Source of the DNA: Apodospora peruviana
Lineage: Eukaryota > Ascomycota > Sordariomycetes > Sordariales > Lasiosphaeriaceae
Length of the DNA stretch: 64,000 nt
Direction: 5' to 3'
Assembly (NCBI GenBank): GCA_033439685.1
Contig: JAUEDM010000004.1
Coordinates: forward strand, 4,526,001-4,590,000
How positions within the stretch are numbered: the stretch's first letter is position 1; each line of letters starts with the position of its first letter. The position numbers were made by a program, and so were the translations under genes. This document shows, piece after piece, positions 11,012-22,918 of the stretch. The notes below the pieces were generated by a model, which worked only from the letters and a program-made list of their open reading frames with translations, was not told the origin of the DNA and searched no databases.

Positions 11012-11379
11012 GGCAGTTGCCAAGTTTGGGCAGGGAAGCAGTGTTTATCTGCTGGGGATTCGAGGGCAAGGGGTGGATGAGTGACAAAGTCATGATATAT
11101 AGCCTTTGGACGTGTTGGCATAAACTACCAGACCTTACTCCCTAACAAACTCCGGGTTCTCGGTGCACCCGTTCATGATTCTAGGTCAAAATTCGAAGCT
11201 GGAACCATCTGACTAGTAATCAACCCGTCTCCCATTAAATAAGCCAGCGGACTTTGATGTGGGAATGATGTGGGGGGTTGCGAGGCTTTCTCTTCTGTTG
11301 TCAAGAATTGTGCGAGTCTGGATCCCGTCATGCCAGGATCTGATAGGCCAATCATTGAATCCAATTCTCATCCAATCAA
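11012..11379. other. Intergenic, nothing recognised
   Basis: 3' flank of the G-alpha-like gene and 5' flank of the tRNA gene. No other feature seen. Confidence 0.4.
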
Positions 11380-11451
11380 GGTCCGCTGGCTCAATGGCAG
11401 AGCGTCTGACTACGAATCAGGAGGTTCCAGGTTCGACCCCTGGGTGGATCG
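11380..11451 (+). tRNA. tRNA-Arg (anticodon ACG)
   Basis: A complete cloverleaf can be drawn. The acceptor stem is GGTCCGC with GTGGATC, then discriminator G. The D-arm is GCTCAATGGCAGAGC, containing the A box. The anticodon stem TCTGA/TCAGG holds the loop CTACGAA (anticodon ACG, read as ICG). The T-arm contains GGTTCGACCCC, a consensus B box. There is no intron. Oligo-T (TTTCATTTTTTTC) just downstream serves as the Pol III terminator. Confidence 0.93.
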
Positions 11452-12548
11452 TTTCATTTTTTTCATTTTTTCCTCCTCTCCAATTCTTTCGTTTTGAGTT
11501 TTCGATAACTTCAATTGCCGCCGCTGTTGTTGGCCTTTTTGCATCTTTGTTAGTTCCTTGCAGCCTCAATTCTCAACGTCGGCCCAACATTTGCAGACGC
11601 AATACCCAAGTGTCAGTCACTCCGCAAAACAAGTTTTGGATCAAAACTGCCAGTCCTGTGTTCCCCAAGGAGTCAGTCAGTCCCATGGAAGGGGGATTTG
11701 GGGTTCGTTCGCCTCTTTTATATTGACCCTTTAAATTGCCCTGCATCTTTTTATCTCGTTCCCAGCTCACCGGCTCCGGGTATGCCAAGACCTGTGCAAA
11801 ATGTCCGAGAAAAAAATCTTCAAATAGATAAGCTCGTTGAGCCTACCCATGAAAATGTCAGCAGCTTAACCAGGCAAATATGCCGTTATGCAGCCGGGAA
11901 TACCTGCACTGTCCTACAAGTGTCCCTCCCTCGTACATGTTCTGCAGAAAGGCTGCCAGCTTGCTTGCTGAATCTTGGATATCGACTACCGACATGATAG
12001 CTGCTGCCTGGCAGCGCAGTACTGCAGTAGACAGACATGAAGGTTGCTTATTGGGACACTTATACCACTGATAAAAATTAAAAAAAAAAAAAAAAAAAAG
12101 GGGGGGGGGTGTGTGGGTGAGCAACTTATCGGGCGGCCAGTGACCACTCGCAGGCCGTTACCATGCGTCACTCGGCTCCAGGTTCATTCCTTCTGTGCAC
12201 CCCTCGACACATATGCACTGCGACCTAATACCGCACTGTCGTGCTGACCGTTTTAGCCGGACCGGTCGGGAATTGTACCATACGGCGGCTGCCAAGGGAT
12301 GTGCCAAGCGGAAAGTGTACGTTCGGTGACTTGATCTATCGGTCATGTTCGATGAATGACCTGCTTTCTTGCCAATCTGGCAGCATCTTATCTGACGTAC
12401 GCACAATGCTATCCTCAGTTCATCGATCGATATCGTTGCGAATAGCTGTCGGGAAGACCTGATTTACAGCACAAGATCAACAAGTTTGATGTGACTGTCG
12501 ATACGAAGACTATGTACGCCCGGGGAATTCGCGCACCGCCAGACGAAG
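11452..12548. other. Intergenic with an A20-G10 homopolymer block
   Basis: No gene recognised. Positions 12080-12099 are a run of A followed directly by ten G (12100-12109). The right part is the promoter and leader of the caspase-like gene. Confidence 0.4.
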
Positions 12549-14096
12549 ATGATGAACCCCGACGATGGAGACATTTCGCACCTCTGGCAGCGCCATCTGA
12601 TGGCCGCTGTGCGGGATAACCTGTCCGCGGCCAGTGTGCAGGCGTTGCCGTCTGGCGCAAGGAGTCTTGATAATGATGCCGACGAACATCGGACAGGAAA
12701 AGAGATGCAGGTTGGACAAGTTTGGGATGAACAGATGGACTCGGTGGTTGATGCATTGCAAGAGTTGACGATGTGAGGCCCCAAATCAAATCCTTCTGCG
12801 TCGTCATGGTTGGAGTAGAAACTAATAAAAACAGACAAAGCCCGACGACAAACACCACAGACGCACGCAGTCCCGAAACGGGTTGGTTCGTCGACAGCAG
12901 GGAAGGCTACACTGAAACAGCACTCTCGTCGCCGCAGAACTCGAGCTGGTCGAGAACCATCCTACCACCACATAAGACGAAGCAACAACATAAACGATTA
13001 GCTTTACACGACGAACTCTTTGAAGTCCCGCGTCATGATGCTAGTAAGGGGAAGGGGAAAGGACTCGCGATATTCGACAATGAACCGTCGCCGACACGAT
13101 TATCATCACAACCTACGTCTAGCGTACCGACATGGTACACAGAAGACCACCTCCGGGTCCCTATTACAGACGATTCATACGAGAGCTACTACGGCGACTT
13201 CAACCCCTACGCTTATGCGAACGCGAGGGACATACCCCCAGACCCACCAACCGTCACGGCGCGACCGCGATCCAGTCAGGAATGGACCTGGGGAGGAGGA
13301 AACATAAACGTTCCGCCGGAGGAAGTTCACGTGCTTATCCTCACGTGGGCGAAACAGGATGCCAGAAGAGACGACGGCCAGCTTCTGTCGCCGAGTCTAG
13401 ACATGGAGACCGCTACCGTGCGGGCGTGCTTCAAGAGGAGGGGATACAGGGTGCAGTGCCGCCACGTGCCGGAGGACTATCCCACCGCTGCCGTCGAAAC
13501 GATGCTAAACAAGTTTTTGGATAAGTCGACTGACAAAAGTCTATTGGTTGTCTATTATCATGGGTATGGGAGCATGGATGAGGATGGACGGATGGTTTTC
13601 TCTAGGTACGATCCTCCGTTCTTTTGAAAGCGGGAGTGAGTTGTTAACTGACTGTATCGTGAATAGTGGCAGTCCGAACGGAAGCTCCTTCTTCTGGGAC
13701 GACGTCCGCGATCCGATTATGCAAGCCCCCGGCGATGTGCTGCTCATCTTTGACTGCTGTCCTATCCCGGGAGCAAGAGGTGAGGGGGAAATGTTGGTCG
13801 AGGCGGGGATGGTCTCGTCGTCCTCTTCGACAAAACAATTGCTTGGGATTTGTGCGCCAAGCAACAGCGTTTATGGGGAGAGGAGAACGACGGGGATGAT
13901 GACAGAAGCGTTGTGTAGGACACTTGATGGTGATAAGTTTAGGGATAAGCAGATCTCTGTTCAGTGTCTCTGTTCGCATATGAAGGAGGATCTGAAGGCC
14001 AAAGGGACGGAGCTGGCGAGTAAGGTGTTTGTTACGCAGATGGGTGGTGGCCAGCTGTTGGATATTTGTCTTCCTTGGTTTACTTGTAGGGATTAA
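12549..14096 (+). CDS. Caspase-like (C14 family) protein
   Basis: Three exons, 12549-12772, 12835-13605 and 13667-14096, with introns of 62 and 61 nt; 474 aa. The first 235 residues are polar and probably disordered. The caspase-like fold begins near 238 (EVHVLILTWAKQDAR). The second strand ends LLVVYYHGYGSMDEDG, with the candidate catalytic His at 317. The catalytic Cys lies in VLLIFDCCPIPGA (Cys 362/363, the second aligning with the metacaspase Cys). Order and spacing fit a His-Cys dyad peptidase. Downstream GICAPSNSVYGERRTTGMMT fits the substrate-pocket region. The phase at both junctions is exact (LTIQSPTTN and VFSSGSPNG). Activity is not shown; a role in regulated death or self-recognition is inferred from the family. 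The start at 12549 is the first ATG of that exon. Confidence 0.78.
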
Positions 14097-14487
14097 GTTT
14101 GGGGGTAGAGAGTTTGTTGCTGGTTTTGGATATAATGTGACAATTTGAGCTGTAGGTTAGTTAGTAGGATAAGCGGCTGGGAAAGGCGTTCACTTCATTC
14201 TCTTATCCCTCCAGTCGGTATAAGACTATTCGATTTAGTGTAGTTGGATGGTAAGCATTCTGCCCTACGCGGAGCTAAATCCTATCCTAACATCCCTTGT
14301 ATTAGCCATCCATGCACCTGCCTAGGATTGGTCTTGTCTTGGTGCTAATCAACTCCGTCGCTGGTATTCCTCTCTCCTGCTTCAGTTCAGCCCTTTAACG
14401 AACCTGGGGATAGAAAACAGCCCAAATCCTATCATGAGAGGCGCACTGCTTGCTTTCGCACCCTGCCGTCAACGACTGTGCCGTGAT
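14097..14487. other. Convergent intergenic region
   Basis: Shared 3' flank of the caspase-like gene and the membrane-protein gene. Nothing else seen. Confidence 0.4.
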
Positions 14488-15315
14488 TCAGTTGCCGTTC
14501 ACGATGGGAGGTGCATACTGAGGAGGAGGTTCGTTGACGTTTTCCACGTTCTCGACAACCTTCTTTTCTTTCGCAGCTAGAGGTATCTTCTCTTCATCCA
14601 CATAAACCCCCTTGCCTGCCGCCCTCTCACCAACCACAGGCGTCTTCCTAGTCCTCCAATACTTCCACAAGACACACCAAACCGCCTCCCAAAAGGTCAA
14701 TCCAACATAGATCCTCAGAAACGCATCAGAAACGGTCAAAATAATCGTGATCCAAACCAGCGCGGCACCATATTTCGCCATCATCGGCTCTATTTCAGGA
14801 TAATCGCGCCTGCACTGCGCAAGTTTCTCTTCATCGAAAACTTTTGTGTTTGGACTCGTCCCGTTCAGTTGGGGAAGCAGGTCCTCGCTCGCCAGGGCGG
14901 GCCAGCTGTTATCCAGGGGGCCGACCAGGTCGTTCACCTGGAAGTAGTAGACGCAGTTGCGGAGGAAGTGGCTCATCCGGACGAGGTAGTGTCCATGCGG
15001 GCGCGACCAGATGAACAGGAGGGGCAGGCGGATGAAGGCGCCGCCTGGGGTCATGACGATGCTGTATAAGAGGCGTGGGATGAAGCGTGCGCCCGAAAGG
15101 AGGATTATGATTCGGGTGATGAGGAATATGACTAGAGGGATGAAGAAGAGGGCCGAGGGCGTTGGGAGGACTTTTAAATTTAGGGTGGGCTCGACGGTGA
15201 AGATTGCGTAGATTGCGAGGTAGAACGCTGTGAAGGTTATGCTGAGGAAGAAGAGCGTTGAAATGGCTTTACCCGCCCCCCAGAGGGTGTTGCGGACGGC
15301 GGGAGGGAGGGCCAT
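14488..15315 (-). CDS. Fungal multi-pass membrane protein, function unknown
   Basis: Single exon, 275 aa, ATG at 15315 (MALPPAVRNTLWGAGKAIS). Hydrophobic segments that look membrane-spanning are LFFLSITFTAFYLAIYAIF (about 20-40), ALFFIPLVIFLITRIIILLS (about 55-75), a weaker one near 80-105, and AALVWITIILTVSDAFLRIY (about 185-205). The C-terminal 60 residues are hydrophilic with Lys/Glu and PPPQYAPP, a possible PY-type motif for a WW-domain ubiquitin ligase. I do not recognise the family. Confidence 0.7.
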   Translation of the reverse strand: MALPPAVRNTLWGAGKAISTLFFLSITFTAFYLAIYAIFTVEPTLNLKVLPTPSALFFIPLVIFLITRIIILLSGARFIPRLLYSIVMTPGGAFIRLPLLFIWSRPHGHYLVRMSHFLRNCVYYFQVNDLVGPLDNSWPALASEDLLPQLNGTSPNTKVFDEEKLAQCRRDYPEIEPMMAKYGAALVWITIILTVSDAFLRIYVGLTFWEAVWCVLWKYWRTRKTPVVGERAAGKGVYVDEEKIPLAAKEKKVVENVENVNEPPPQYAPPIVNGN

Positions 15316-16218
15316 GATCGTGGTGTGCACCCAGTGATTGCTCCTTTTGGAGTTGGGGGGGGGGGGGGGGTGTTTGATGGCAATCGCGTTGTTTACTTCA
15401 GCTTGGATTGCCCCTTTTGGAGTTGAAGAGGATCTGACTGTGCGGGCTGACGAGAGGATGTTGGATTAGCCTTCAAAAAGGCGGTCGTTCTTCAAGAGGT
15501 GTTGTTGCCTGGAGAAGTTGGAGGCGGTTGTTTGGTGTTTCATCAGCCACGACTGCGCCGCAAGACGTTGCACCTGAACAACTCCTCTTGTGGGTGGACG
15601 TAGTCCGAGTTGGGCGGCTATGCAGGTACCATTTTCACAGTAGTGTATTTTACTGCCATATTCCAACTAACTCTCGACTTGAACTAGCCAAGGAAAAAAC
15701 CTGCTATCGTCAGGTGAACACATAATAACATTGCAATACGGAGTAGTAGTTAATAATGACTAAGTTTTTGTTTTCGTAAACATTTTCGTTCCACATAGTG
15801 ACACAGAAAGTGACAGAACTGAAAATTTCCATGTCGGAATGATACACCCGCTGTCACCCAGAACGCCACAACATTTGGAGTCAGACCTATTTCGGGCAAT
15901 GCCAAGCTCGCCAAGAGCGTTGGATATCGTTATTCCGTAATGAGCACTTACATCACCGTCACGTGCTCCGCAAAATTCCGAACATTACGCCTTTCGAGAA
16001 CTTTGATAGCCGGGGTTCGGGTTCCCACACCCTGTTCAAAATGCGCCAAGTTGACAACCTGAAAGTTTGAATGGAATTCAAGCGAAAGTTGGTTTCAGAT
16101 CTTTACAACGCTCCGCCCCCGGATTTTTATCGACCCAACTTAAACATCCAACACCAACACCAGCACCAACAAATTATCGCCATCATTACCTATACCGCAA
16201 TATACCTAGGTATTCAAA
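15316..16218. other. Divergent intergenic region with a G16 run
   Basis: Positions 15355-15370 are sixteen G in a row. The right end is the promoter and CA-rich leader of the zinc transporter gene. No gene recognised. Confidence 0.4.
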
Positions 16219-18077
16219 ATGAATAGACCGTCCAGAACCGAAGACGACCTCGAACATCCCGGCTGGAACCAGATGCCCGCCTTTTTGGCTCCTGACCTCA
16301 CCACCCGCCAGGATCTCAACGGCATCGTCAACGCTCGCGCCCAGCGCAGTCGCTGTTCTGGTACCGCTGAAGATTCATCAGGCTTCATAGGGGACAAGAG
16401 TTTCGACGACTCTGGCCGTCTCGACGCTCGCAATTACTACCCGCCCCCGAATACAAAGCTTGCAATGAACGGCTGCATTGTTTCGCGTGAGTCAACCCCC
16501 AAGCCATGTACACAGGTCCACATATTGACATTATTCCTCCAACAGAGCCGTTCATTGCGCCCAGGACGATGCTTGGTGGTGAAGGCCAAGCTCGTCGTTT
16601 CCTTTCTTCTACCCGGCCCCGCTGGACTGATTCTGATAAAGTCTGGGGCTGGGTCTGGTGGTTTCTTTCTGTCCTCGCGACAGCCACCATTATCAACATG
16701 GCGGGGAACCTTTTTCCTGCCATGTCTCTCACGAAAGCTCCCAGTACTGTGACGGGAGCAACCTCTCCCAAAAGCATAATGAGTCACCTCGCCAAGCGCG
16801 CTGATAGCAACAACGCTTGCGCCACCAAGGGCGTCTCTCCGTCCGAGTACAATGTCCCGCTTCACGTCGGGGCCCTGCTCATCATCCTGGGCGTGTCGAG
16901 CCTGGCCTGCGCGACTCCTCTCATGGCGACCAAGTTCCCCATTCTCCGCATCCCTGAGCGGGTTTTGTTTGCGGTCCGCCATTTTGGCACAGGCGTCTTA
17001 CTGGCGACGGCCTTTGTCCATCTGCTCCCGACGGCCTTCATCTCGCTGGGGAATCCTTGTCTCTCGAGCTTCTGGACGACCGATTACCCTGCCATGCCCG
17101 GCGCCATTGCGCTGTTTGGCATCTTTTTCGTTACCATCATCGAGATGGTACTGAGCCCTGTGCGCCAGTTCACTCCCCGTGCCGAAAAGCAGGGCAAGTC
17201 GCGGAGCCGGAGCGGTGATCGCGAGGGAGAACAGCGCGAGGGCAGGCCCGCGGCGGTGAGGGTAGAGGCGAAACCTCCCGTTGCCGGCGGTGGGCATTGT
17301 AGCCATTCGGCTGTCGTTGCGGCTGTTGCTCGTCCTCGTCGTGAAAGCGGCGCCGTCCAGCCTGCCGGTCTTCAACCCGCACACAGCGCCAGTTCATTGC
17401 TCAGGGAGGAATCCCAGAACGAGCACCACGTCCTTACCCCGGAACAGCTGCACAAGAAGAGTATTCTGCAATGCATGCTGCTCGAGGTTGGGATTCTGTT
17501 TCATAGCGTCTTCATCGGCATGGCCCTGAGCGTCGCTGTTGGGGGCAATTTTGTTGTTTTGCTGATTGCTATTGCTTTTCACCGTAAGTCAACTTACCAA
17601 TCTGACGGTATATGTTAGACATTCAAGCTAACAAGATGGCTCGGTTAGAAACCTTTGAAGGTCTTGCGCTCGGCGCGCGGATCGCCTCGATTGAGTGGCC
17701 TGAAAAGAGCCTCCAACCGTGGCTGATGGTGTTGGCGTATGGCTGCACGTAAGTTCATCCATCTTGGACATAACAGAAGAACACATAACCGAGATTTACT
17801 GACACTGTTAATGATTAGAACACCAGCCGGCCAAGCGATCGGTCTCGCCACGCACAGTTTGTACAGCCCCGACTCGGAGTTTGGGCTTATTCTCGTCGGC
17901 ACTATGAATGCCGTGTCGTCTGGTCTCCTTGTCTTCGCGTCGCTGATTGAGCTGCTGGCTGAGGACTTCCTCAGTGATCACAGCTGGGCGGTCTTGCGTG
18001 GCAAGAGACGGGTTGTTGCCTGTCTTCTGGTTCTCTTCGGGGCCATCTGCATGAGTCTTGTTGGTGCTTGGGCCTGA
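16219..18077 (+). CDS. ZIP-family zinc (metal) transporter
   Basis: Four exons, 16219-16486, 16546-17583, 17649-17748 and 17819-18077; 554 aa. The long N-terminal tail (about 120 residues) is followed by one possible membrane segment (VWWFLSVLATATIINMAG). The ZIP core then begins with LHVGALLIILGVSSLACATP. The transport-site helices are visible: ILFHSVFIGMALSV with H409, and IAFHQTFEGLALG with H435 and E439, formed exactly at the second splice junction. The loop between TM3 and TM4 is long, basic and Ser-rich with GGGHCSH, in place of a dense His-rich loop. The last exon carries two more helices and ends SLVGAWA. The family imports Zn2+ or Fe2+ across the plasma or vacuolar membrane; the substrate cannot be told here. 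Confidence 0.88.
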
Positions 18078-18956
18078 GAACGGCCGTCGGCGCGGGCAGG
18101 TATGACGTGAAAACTCATCATGGCCAACTTAGGATGAGATGAAGCTTTCTGGGGATCTTTAGCGAGAAGGTTGGGATCTCTTTATGGATAGGATACAGCA
18201 TAATGGTACTGCGAAAAGATGGTGTTTTGGAATATCAAGGCACTCGGGACAGATGATGAAGTAAATATATAAAATACTTAGATACATAGACTTGATTCAT
18301 AGACTTGATCCATAGACTTGATCCACAGAGTCCAATGAGCAATTCACTTCACTACCCGGAAGGTCCAGAACTAAGTACCTACGTACTATCGACGGTGCCC
18401 TTATTTCGCTTGGCATTTTTGCTACCTGGTATGTGTTGACTTGGGCTCGACCATCTTCGATTCTTGGTCGAAAGTGAATCGTTTTGTCCACTGTTTATCC
18501 ATTGGAGCATCGCCCTCAGGGTCTTGTCGACAATCCGAGACTTCTTTTCATCTCAACCTCCTTTTCAGGGAGATTTAAGAGTTGGCTCGGGCCGAGGCGG
18601 TACCTCCCCGTTGATCACAGTCATTCATTCACATATCATCAGATGGAAACCATTCACTCGTCACTCACGGACGACTGGCTCCCTGTGATTGATTCACCAA
18701 GGAGTCCAAAGCCCCACTCCTTCCACTTGCAGGATCTTTATAAATTGTCGAACTCGAAGCCGTTACCGTCTTCTTTTCCTGTTTCCTTTCCTCAACAAAT
18801 TCCTCAGCTTTGCGTTGCTTGCGACTACCTACCCATCAAAAGCTATCATCCATCGTGAGCATCCCTTTACTCCTACACAGCCTCTACAAGCGCAAACACT
18901 CACATCTCACCTCTCAACCCAAATCTCAAATTGCGATAAACTCATCCGCCGCCAAA
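18078..18956. other. Intergenic, promoter of the cysteine-rich peptide gene
   Basis: TATAAA at 18739-18744 lies about 215 bp before the next ATG, and a long pyrimidine-rich leader follows. A short repeat of CATAGACTTGATCCA is seen near 18295-18325. No gene recognised. Confidence 0.4.
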
Positions 18957-19338
18957 ATGCGCGTGATCAGCATCACGGCCGCGCTCGTCGCCTTCCTCGC
19001 CGGCTTTTCGGCAGCCGGCCTCGTTCCGAGCGATTCCCGCGCAACCAAACGTGGCGCCGCCACTGCTGCTGGCAATCCGACCATTGAGCCCGACAGCCCT
19101 TCCTCTCCTGGTATCTGCTGCACCGGTGGCTGCGAGTACTGCGAGCAGCACTCGTGCAACTACAAGACCGATTCGGGTTGTAATGGCTTTCCCGTCAGTC
19201 CTGCCCCTCCCCTCCGGCATAACTGGGTGTTATTGTTGATAATATGTGTGCTAACTGTTCTGAGGGGCGGGCGGATAGTTCAACACCTGCTGTGCCGAAT
19301 CGCTCGTCGCCGGCCGCGTTCGGTATAAGGCTATCTAA
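18957..19338 (+). CDS. Small secreted cysteine-rich protein (effector-like)
   Basis: Two exons, 18957-19193 and 19279-19338, separated by an 85-nt GT...AG intron in phase 0; 98 aa. Residues 1-20 (MRVISITAALVAFLAGFSAA) form a signal peptide. A dibasic ATKR near 30-33 fits Kex2 cleavage of a propeptide. The mature part has eight cysteines in the pattern CC-C-C-C-C-CC: ICCTGGCEYCEQHSC, then CNGFPFNTCC across the junction. Eight cysteines in about 40 residues suggest a disulfide-locked extracellular peptide such as an effector or antimicrobial. I do not recognise a named family. Confidence 0.7.
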
Positions 19339-19524
19339 GCTAGCTAAGCTGGGGATGACTGGACTTATACTTGCCACCCATGGAGCATCACGTCGTGGTA
19401 TCATGCATGGGTCGGAGCGACGGGTTAAGTGAGGTGGAGAGGTGGTCATGATATCTTCTAGAGAATCACCAGGTCTATCTGACTGAGATATGCCTACTTG
19501 CCGTGGACCGCATATACTTGGCAA

Positions 19525-20861
19525 CTAATAGTGCTCGTTCAAACCAACAAACCTCCTTGTGTTGGGAAACAAACCCACAATCTCCGTCCCCTCAAACCAA
19601 TGCCTATCCCTCTCCCACCCCTTCCTCACAAAATTCTTCCCCATCGTAAGCGCAGCCGTAATCTGCTCCGCCGAGAACAATATAGGAGCAGACTTCGGCC
19701 GCCTTCTGTACCAGTTGATCAAGTGCACCCCCGCGTGGATGGCAACCCGAAACGCAAAAACGTCGCTCAGTTGCCCTGCCTCAGCGAACCCTTCGACAAA
19801 TCCTCTGATGGCCGACTGCGCCCCCTCGGCAGCACCATTAAAATACTTGCGCTCGTACAAGTCCCCAATCATTTGGCCGAGATCATAAGCGCGGTGGCCG
19901 AACTGCGACAGTTCCCAGTCGATTATCATTATCTGAGGCTGTGATTCACCCTCTGAGGAGGATTCCGGGACGAGGACACTGCCACTCATCAGTCACATCC
20001 ATCAATGGAAGAGGACAGAGGAAAAAAACCGTACTTGCCAGACCAAAGATCCCCATGAATAATGCCCCAATGATACCTCTGTTCGGTGTCCGTCTCATCA
20101 CAGTCATCAGGCTGCCGCTCAAATTCCTTGTCAGCCATCTGCTTCACCTGCTCGAGCATTTCTCTATCATCTCCATCCTCCTCCGACCAAACCTCTGGAA
20201 ACTGCTCAAGCACCTCAATAAAACAGTCATAAGTGATAAGACGTTTGAGGCTGCGCATCGGCTTGTTGATGACCGTCGACCGAAGCCTCGTCTGCTCCGG
20301 CGCGGAAGCCCATTCGTGAAAAGCACGCAGCCAGATCCCTAGATGACGGCCAATTGACTCACAGACAGAAGGCGTGACTGCATGTAGTGAGGAGACAAAT
20401 GCAGTCTTCAAGTCAACTGCCCCAAAAAAATCTTGCATGATGGACGTGTGTATTGCTGGATCAAAGTGGAGGAGGTGCGGTGCCTTGACTACATTGGTGG
20501 GGGGAGGAGTGAATTTTTGCAGGGCCAGGAGGATGGTTTCTTCGTATATCTACATGTTAAGGTTAGTTCTGTGGTTGGGAAGATGAAGATGAGGCTATGT
20601 GGGGCAACATACGCAGCGGGTTATATCGAGAGGGAAATCGCGGTTGATGGCTACGTAATCTGTTGAATGCTTGATCACGACCGTCGCAGTGGTAGACCCA
20701 TCGGAAAGGCGCAGCGGTTCGGCGAGCGTGCCGCGGTAGACAAAGTTGGCGGTCCCGCCGCTGAGCTGTGTCAGCTCGGTGCAGGCGTATTTGGTCCGAG
20801 ACAAAAACTGGGAGACTTGAGTTTGGAGGTTAGCTTTTTCTGACTCCGTTGGTCGTGCCAT
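19525..20861 (-). CDS. APH / choline-kinase-like phosphotransferase
   Basis: Three exons, 20613-20861, 20035-20549 and 19525-19978, with introns of 63 and 56 nt; 405 aa. The N-lobe shows LSGGTANFVYRGTL, a glycine-loop equivalent, and TVVIKHS with the ATP-binding Lys. The catalytic loop is HGDLWSGNVLV (about 248-258), with D250 and N255; its Asn codon is rebuilt by the splice. The metal-binding loop is MIIDWELSQFGHRAYDLGQM. The family phosphorylates small molecules such as aminoglycosides, choline or fructosamine; the fungal substrate is generally unknown. It converges with no obvious partner gene. Confidence 0.87.
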
Positions 20862-21216
20862 GGCTTTTACGTGACGTGGAAATATTATTGGAGTGGTGGT
20901 AGTTTGGGTATATGGAGTTTTGATATATGGAGTTTTGAGTATACCAAGTAGTGTTGTGAAATGGAATCAGCAGGTGACTCATACGGCAAGTGTCAGTACC
21001 TTAGGTACGCGGGTTTGTTGGGGGATTTCCCTTTCCTCCAATTAAAGGCTTTTGATATGCTGCCACACACACAAGACGCTCGTGTCTCTTCATGTTGCCA
21101 TGCGTGTGTGGTCTGCCTCTTATCCAAAAGCAAAGCGCAAGCAAAAGGTCGACCTGTCTACCAGTTTGAACCCAGATTCTGCTGCTGTTTTACAAAGTTC
21201 CGCATTGTTTTTCTTT

Positions 21217-21250
<34 letters not shown>

Positions 21251-21286
21251 CAAAGCTTGACATTTCCCCTGCGAGTGAACCCCTAC
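20862..21286. other. Intergenic with a T32 run
   Basis: Upstream flank of the APH-like gene, with an uninterrupted run of 32 T at 21219-21250 next to the 3' end of the transporter gene. No gene seen. Confidence 0.4.
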
Positions 21287-22918
21287 CTAGCCCAGAACAC
21301 CCTTCTCCCTCTCCCCAACCACCATAACAGCCTTCTCATCTCTCGACTCAACATCCGTCTCTCTCTTGACCTCCTCAACAGATGAACCATCCTTCTCACC
21401 ATCAACAAGACCCGTCAAGCTCGTCCCGTGCGAAGTCTCGCTGATCCTCGTAAACGCAACCCACGCCACACCTGGCATCGCTAGAAAAAACAAGGCTGTA
21501 TTGATCGCACAGGCACCATTGTAATTTGTCTTCATAGCCGAGACCACAAATCCAAAAGTCGAGCCCACCGCCCCAACGGAGTTGATCAGCGCCGCCAGAA
21601 AGGTCGCCTCGTTGACGTTGTTGGTCAGCGTGCCTGCGATCCAATACTTATACGTCGTTACCCTTTTTCCCGTCCATCAAACCGTTAGCAACCCACCAGC
21701 AACAAGTAAGAGAAAAAGAGGAAGGCTTACAAAGGATCAGAAACCCCCCAGAGCATAAACAGAAAGCAGCCAAGCCCAAACCCATCGCCGTCCCAATCCA
21801 GCGTAGGTTTAGTCGTCCAGTATCTCGCCTGCACAACCTGCCCGATGATCCAGCTCGACCCGGAAGTAACCAGCATGATCAAAAACCCGATCTTTGCCCT
21901 TTTGGGGCGTGGAAGTCTGTCCCAGTCCAGAAACCAACCGAGACTCATACTAGCTATTAAGCCACCAAGGTAGAACATCATGCTGTTGAGGGCTCTGCTC
22001 CGCACAGTAAAATACGCGTAATTGAACTGCCACTGGTACGACAGGAACCATTGTGCATATAGCATGAGCGGCATCAAGGCGAGGACGGTGGGGTTTTTGA
22101 GGAGTGACCCCAGGACGCGGAACTCGGATAACAGGGAGGGCGCTTTTGTGATAACGACGGCGCGCCCGTCGGTGCGTTGCACTTTTCGGGTTGAAGGGAG
22201 CAGGAAGGCGAATGGTGCACCCAGGCACATTATTGTCATCAGGGTGATGTATGTTGATTTGGAAATAGAGCCGCGGTAGGAGCGGGATATGTTGAGCGAG
22301 AGGGAAATGATGCCGCCTATTGAGGCGCCGAGGTTTTGACAGCTGAATTTTAGGGAGGCTTCACGCTCGTCTTGGTTAGTTTTAGGCCAGGAGGGAGGAG
22401 GGTGGAGGGATGAGACGTACTGGCGAATCCCTTTCTGTTTTCTTCGGTGTAGCCGAGAAACACAGCGCCTGAGGCAACCCAGAGGAAGCAAGCTGACAGA
22501 CCGCAGGTTACTGCGCCCAAGAGGAGCAGCCATTCGACTTTGTACTGGTCTACTAGGTACAGGCCGGCTGCGTAGGGCGCGTAGCCTAGACAGCCTATCT
22601 AAAACACTGTTAGCGGTTTGTGTGAAAGACGGGGGATAGGTGAGGGGGTGGGAGGTTCATTACAAGGAGAGTCCACTTGGGAGATATATGATTGCAGATG
22701 GCTCCTACAAAGAGCGAACCGATGGCGATTATACCAAACACGATGGCGTTGGCCGCGTTGGAGACGTCAGGAGAGGCACCGCCGCCGGCGCCCATGCCGT
22801 TGAGAGCACCGAAGATCCCGGGACAGGTGAAGGCTGTTCCGGCTACCATGAAGGAGGCGAAGACAGTTGATCGGTACCATGTTACTGGATGTCTTTCGAC
22901 CTGCTGGGGGTTGGCCAT
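21287..22918 (-). CDS. UNC93-like / MFS membrane transporter
   Basis: Four exons, 22664-22918, 22421-22598, 21731-22370 and 21287-21662, with introns of 65, 50 and 68 nt; 482 aa. The N-terminus (TWYRSTVFASFMVAGTAFTC) starts the first of about 11 hydrophobic helices. The second domain includes FVVSAMKTNYNGACAINTAL and ends in an acidic, Lys-rich cytoplasmic tail. The layout matches fungal UNC93-like (DUF895) proteins, relatives of MFS transporters often found beside metabolite genes. It is transcribed away from the FAD monooxygenase at 23879, and the 960-bp space may hold shared control elements. The cargo is unknown; export of the neighbouring pathway's product is inference. Confidence 0.8.
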
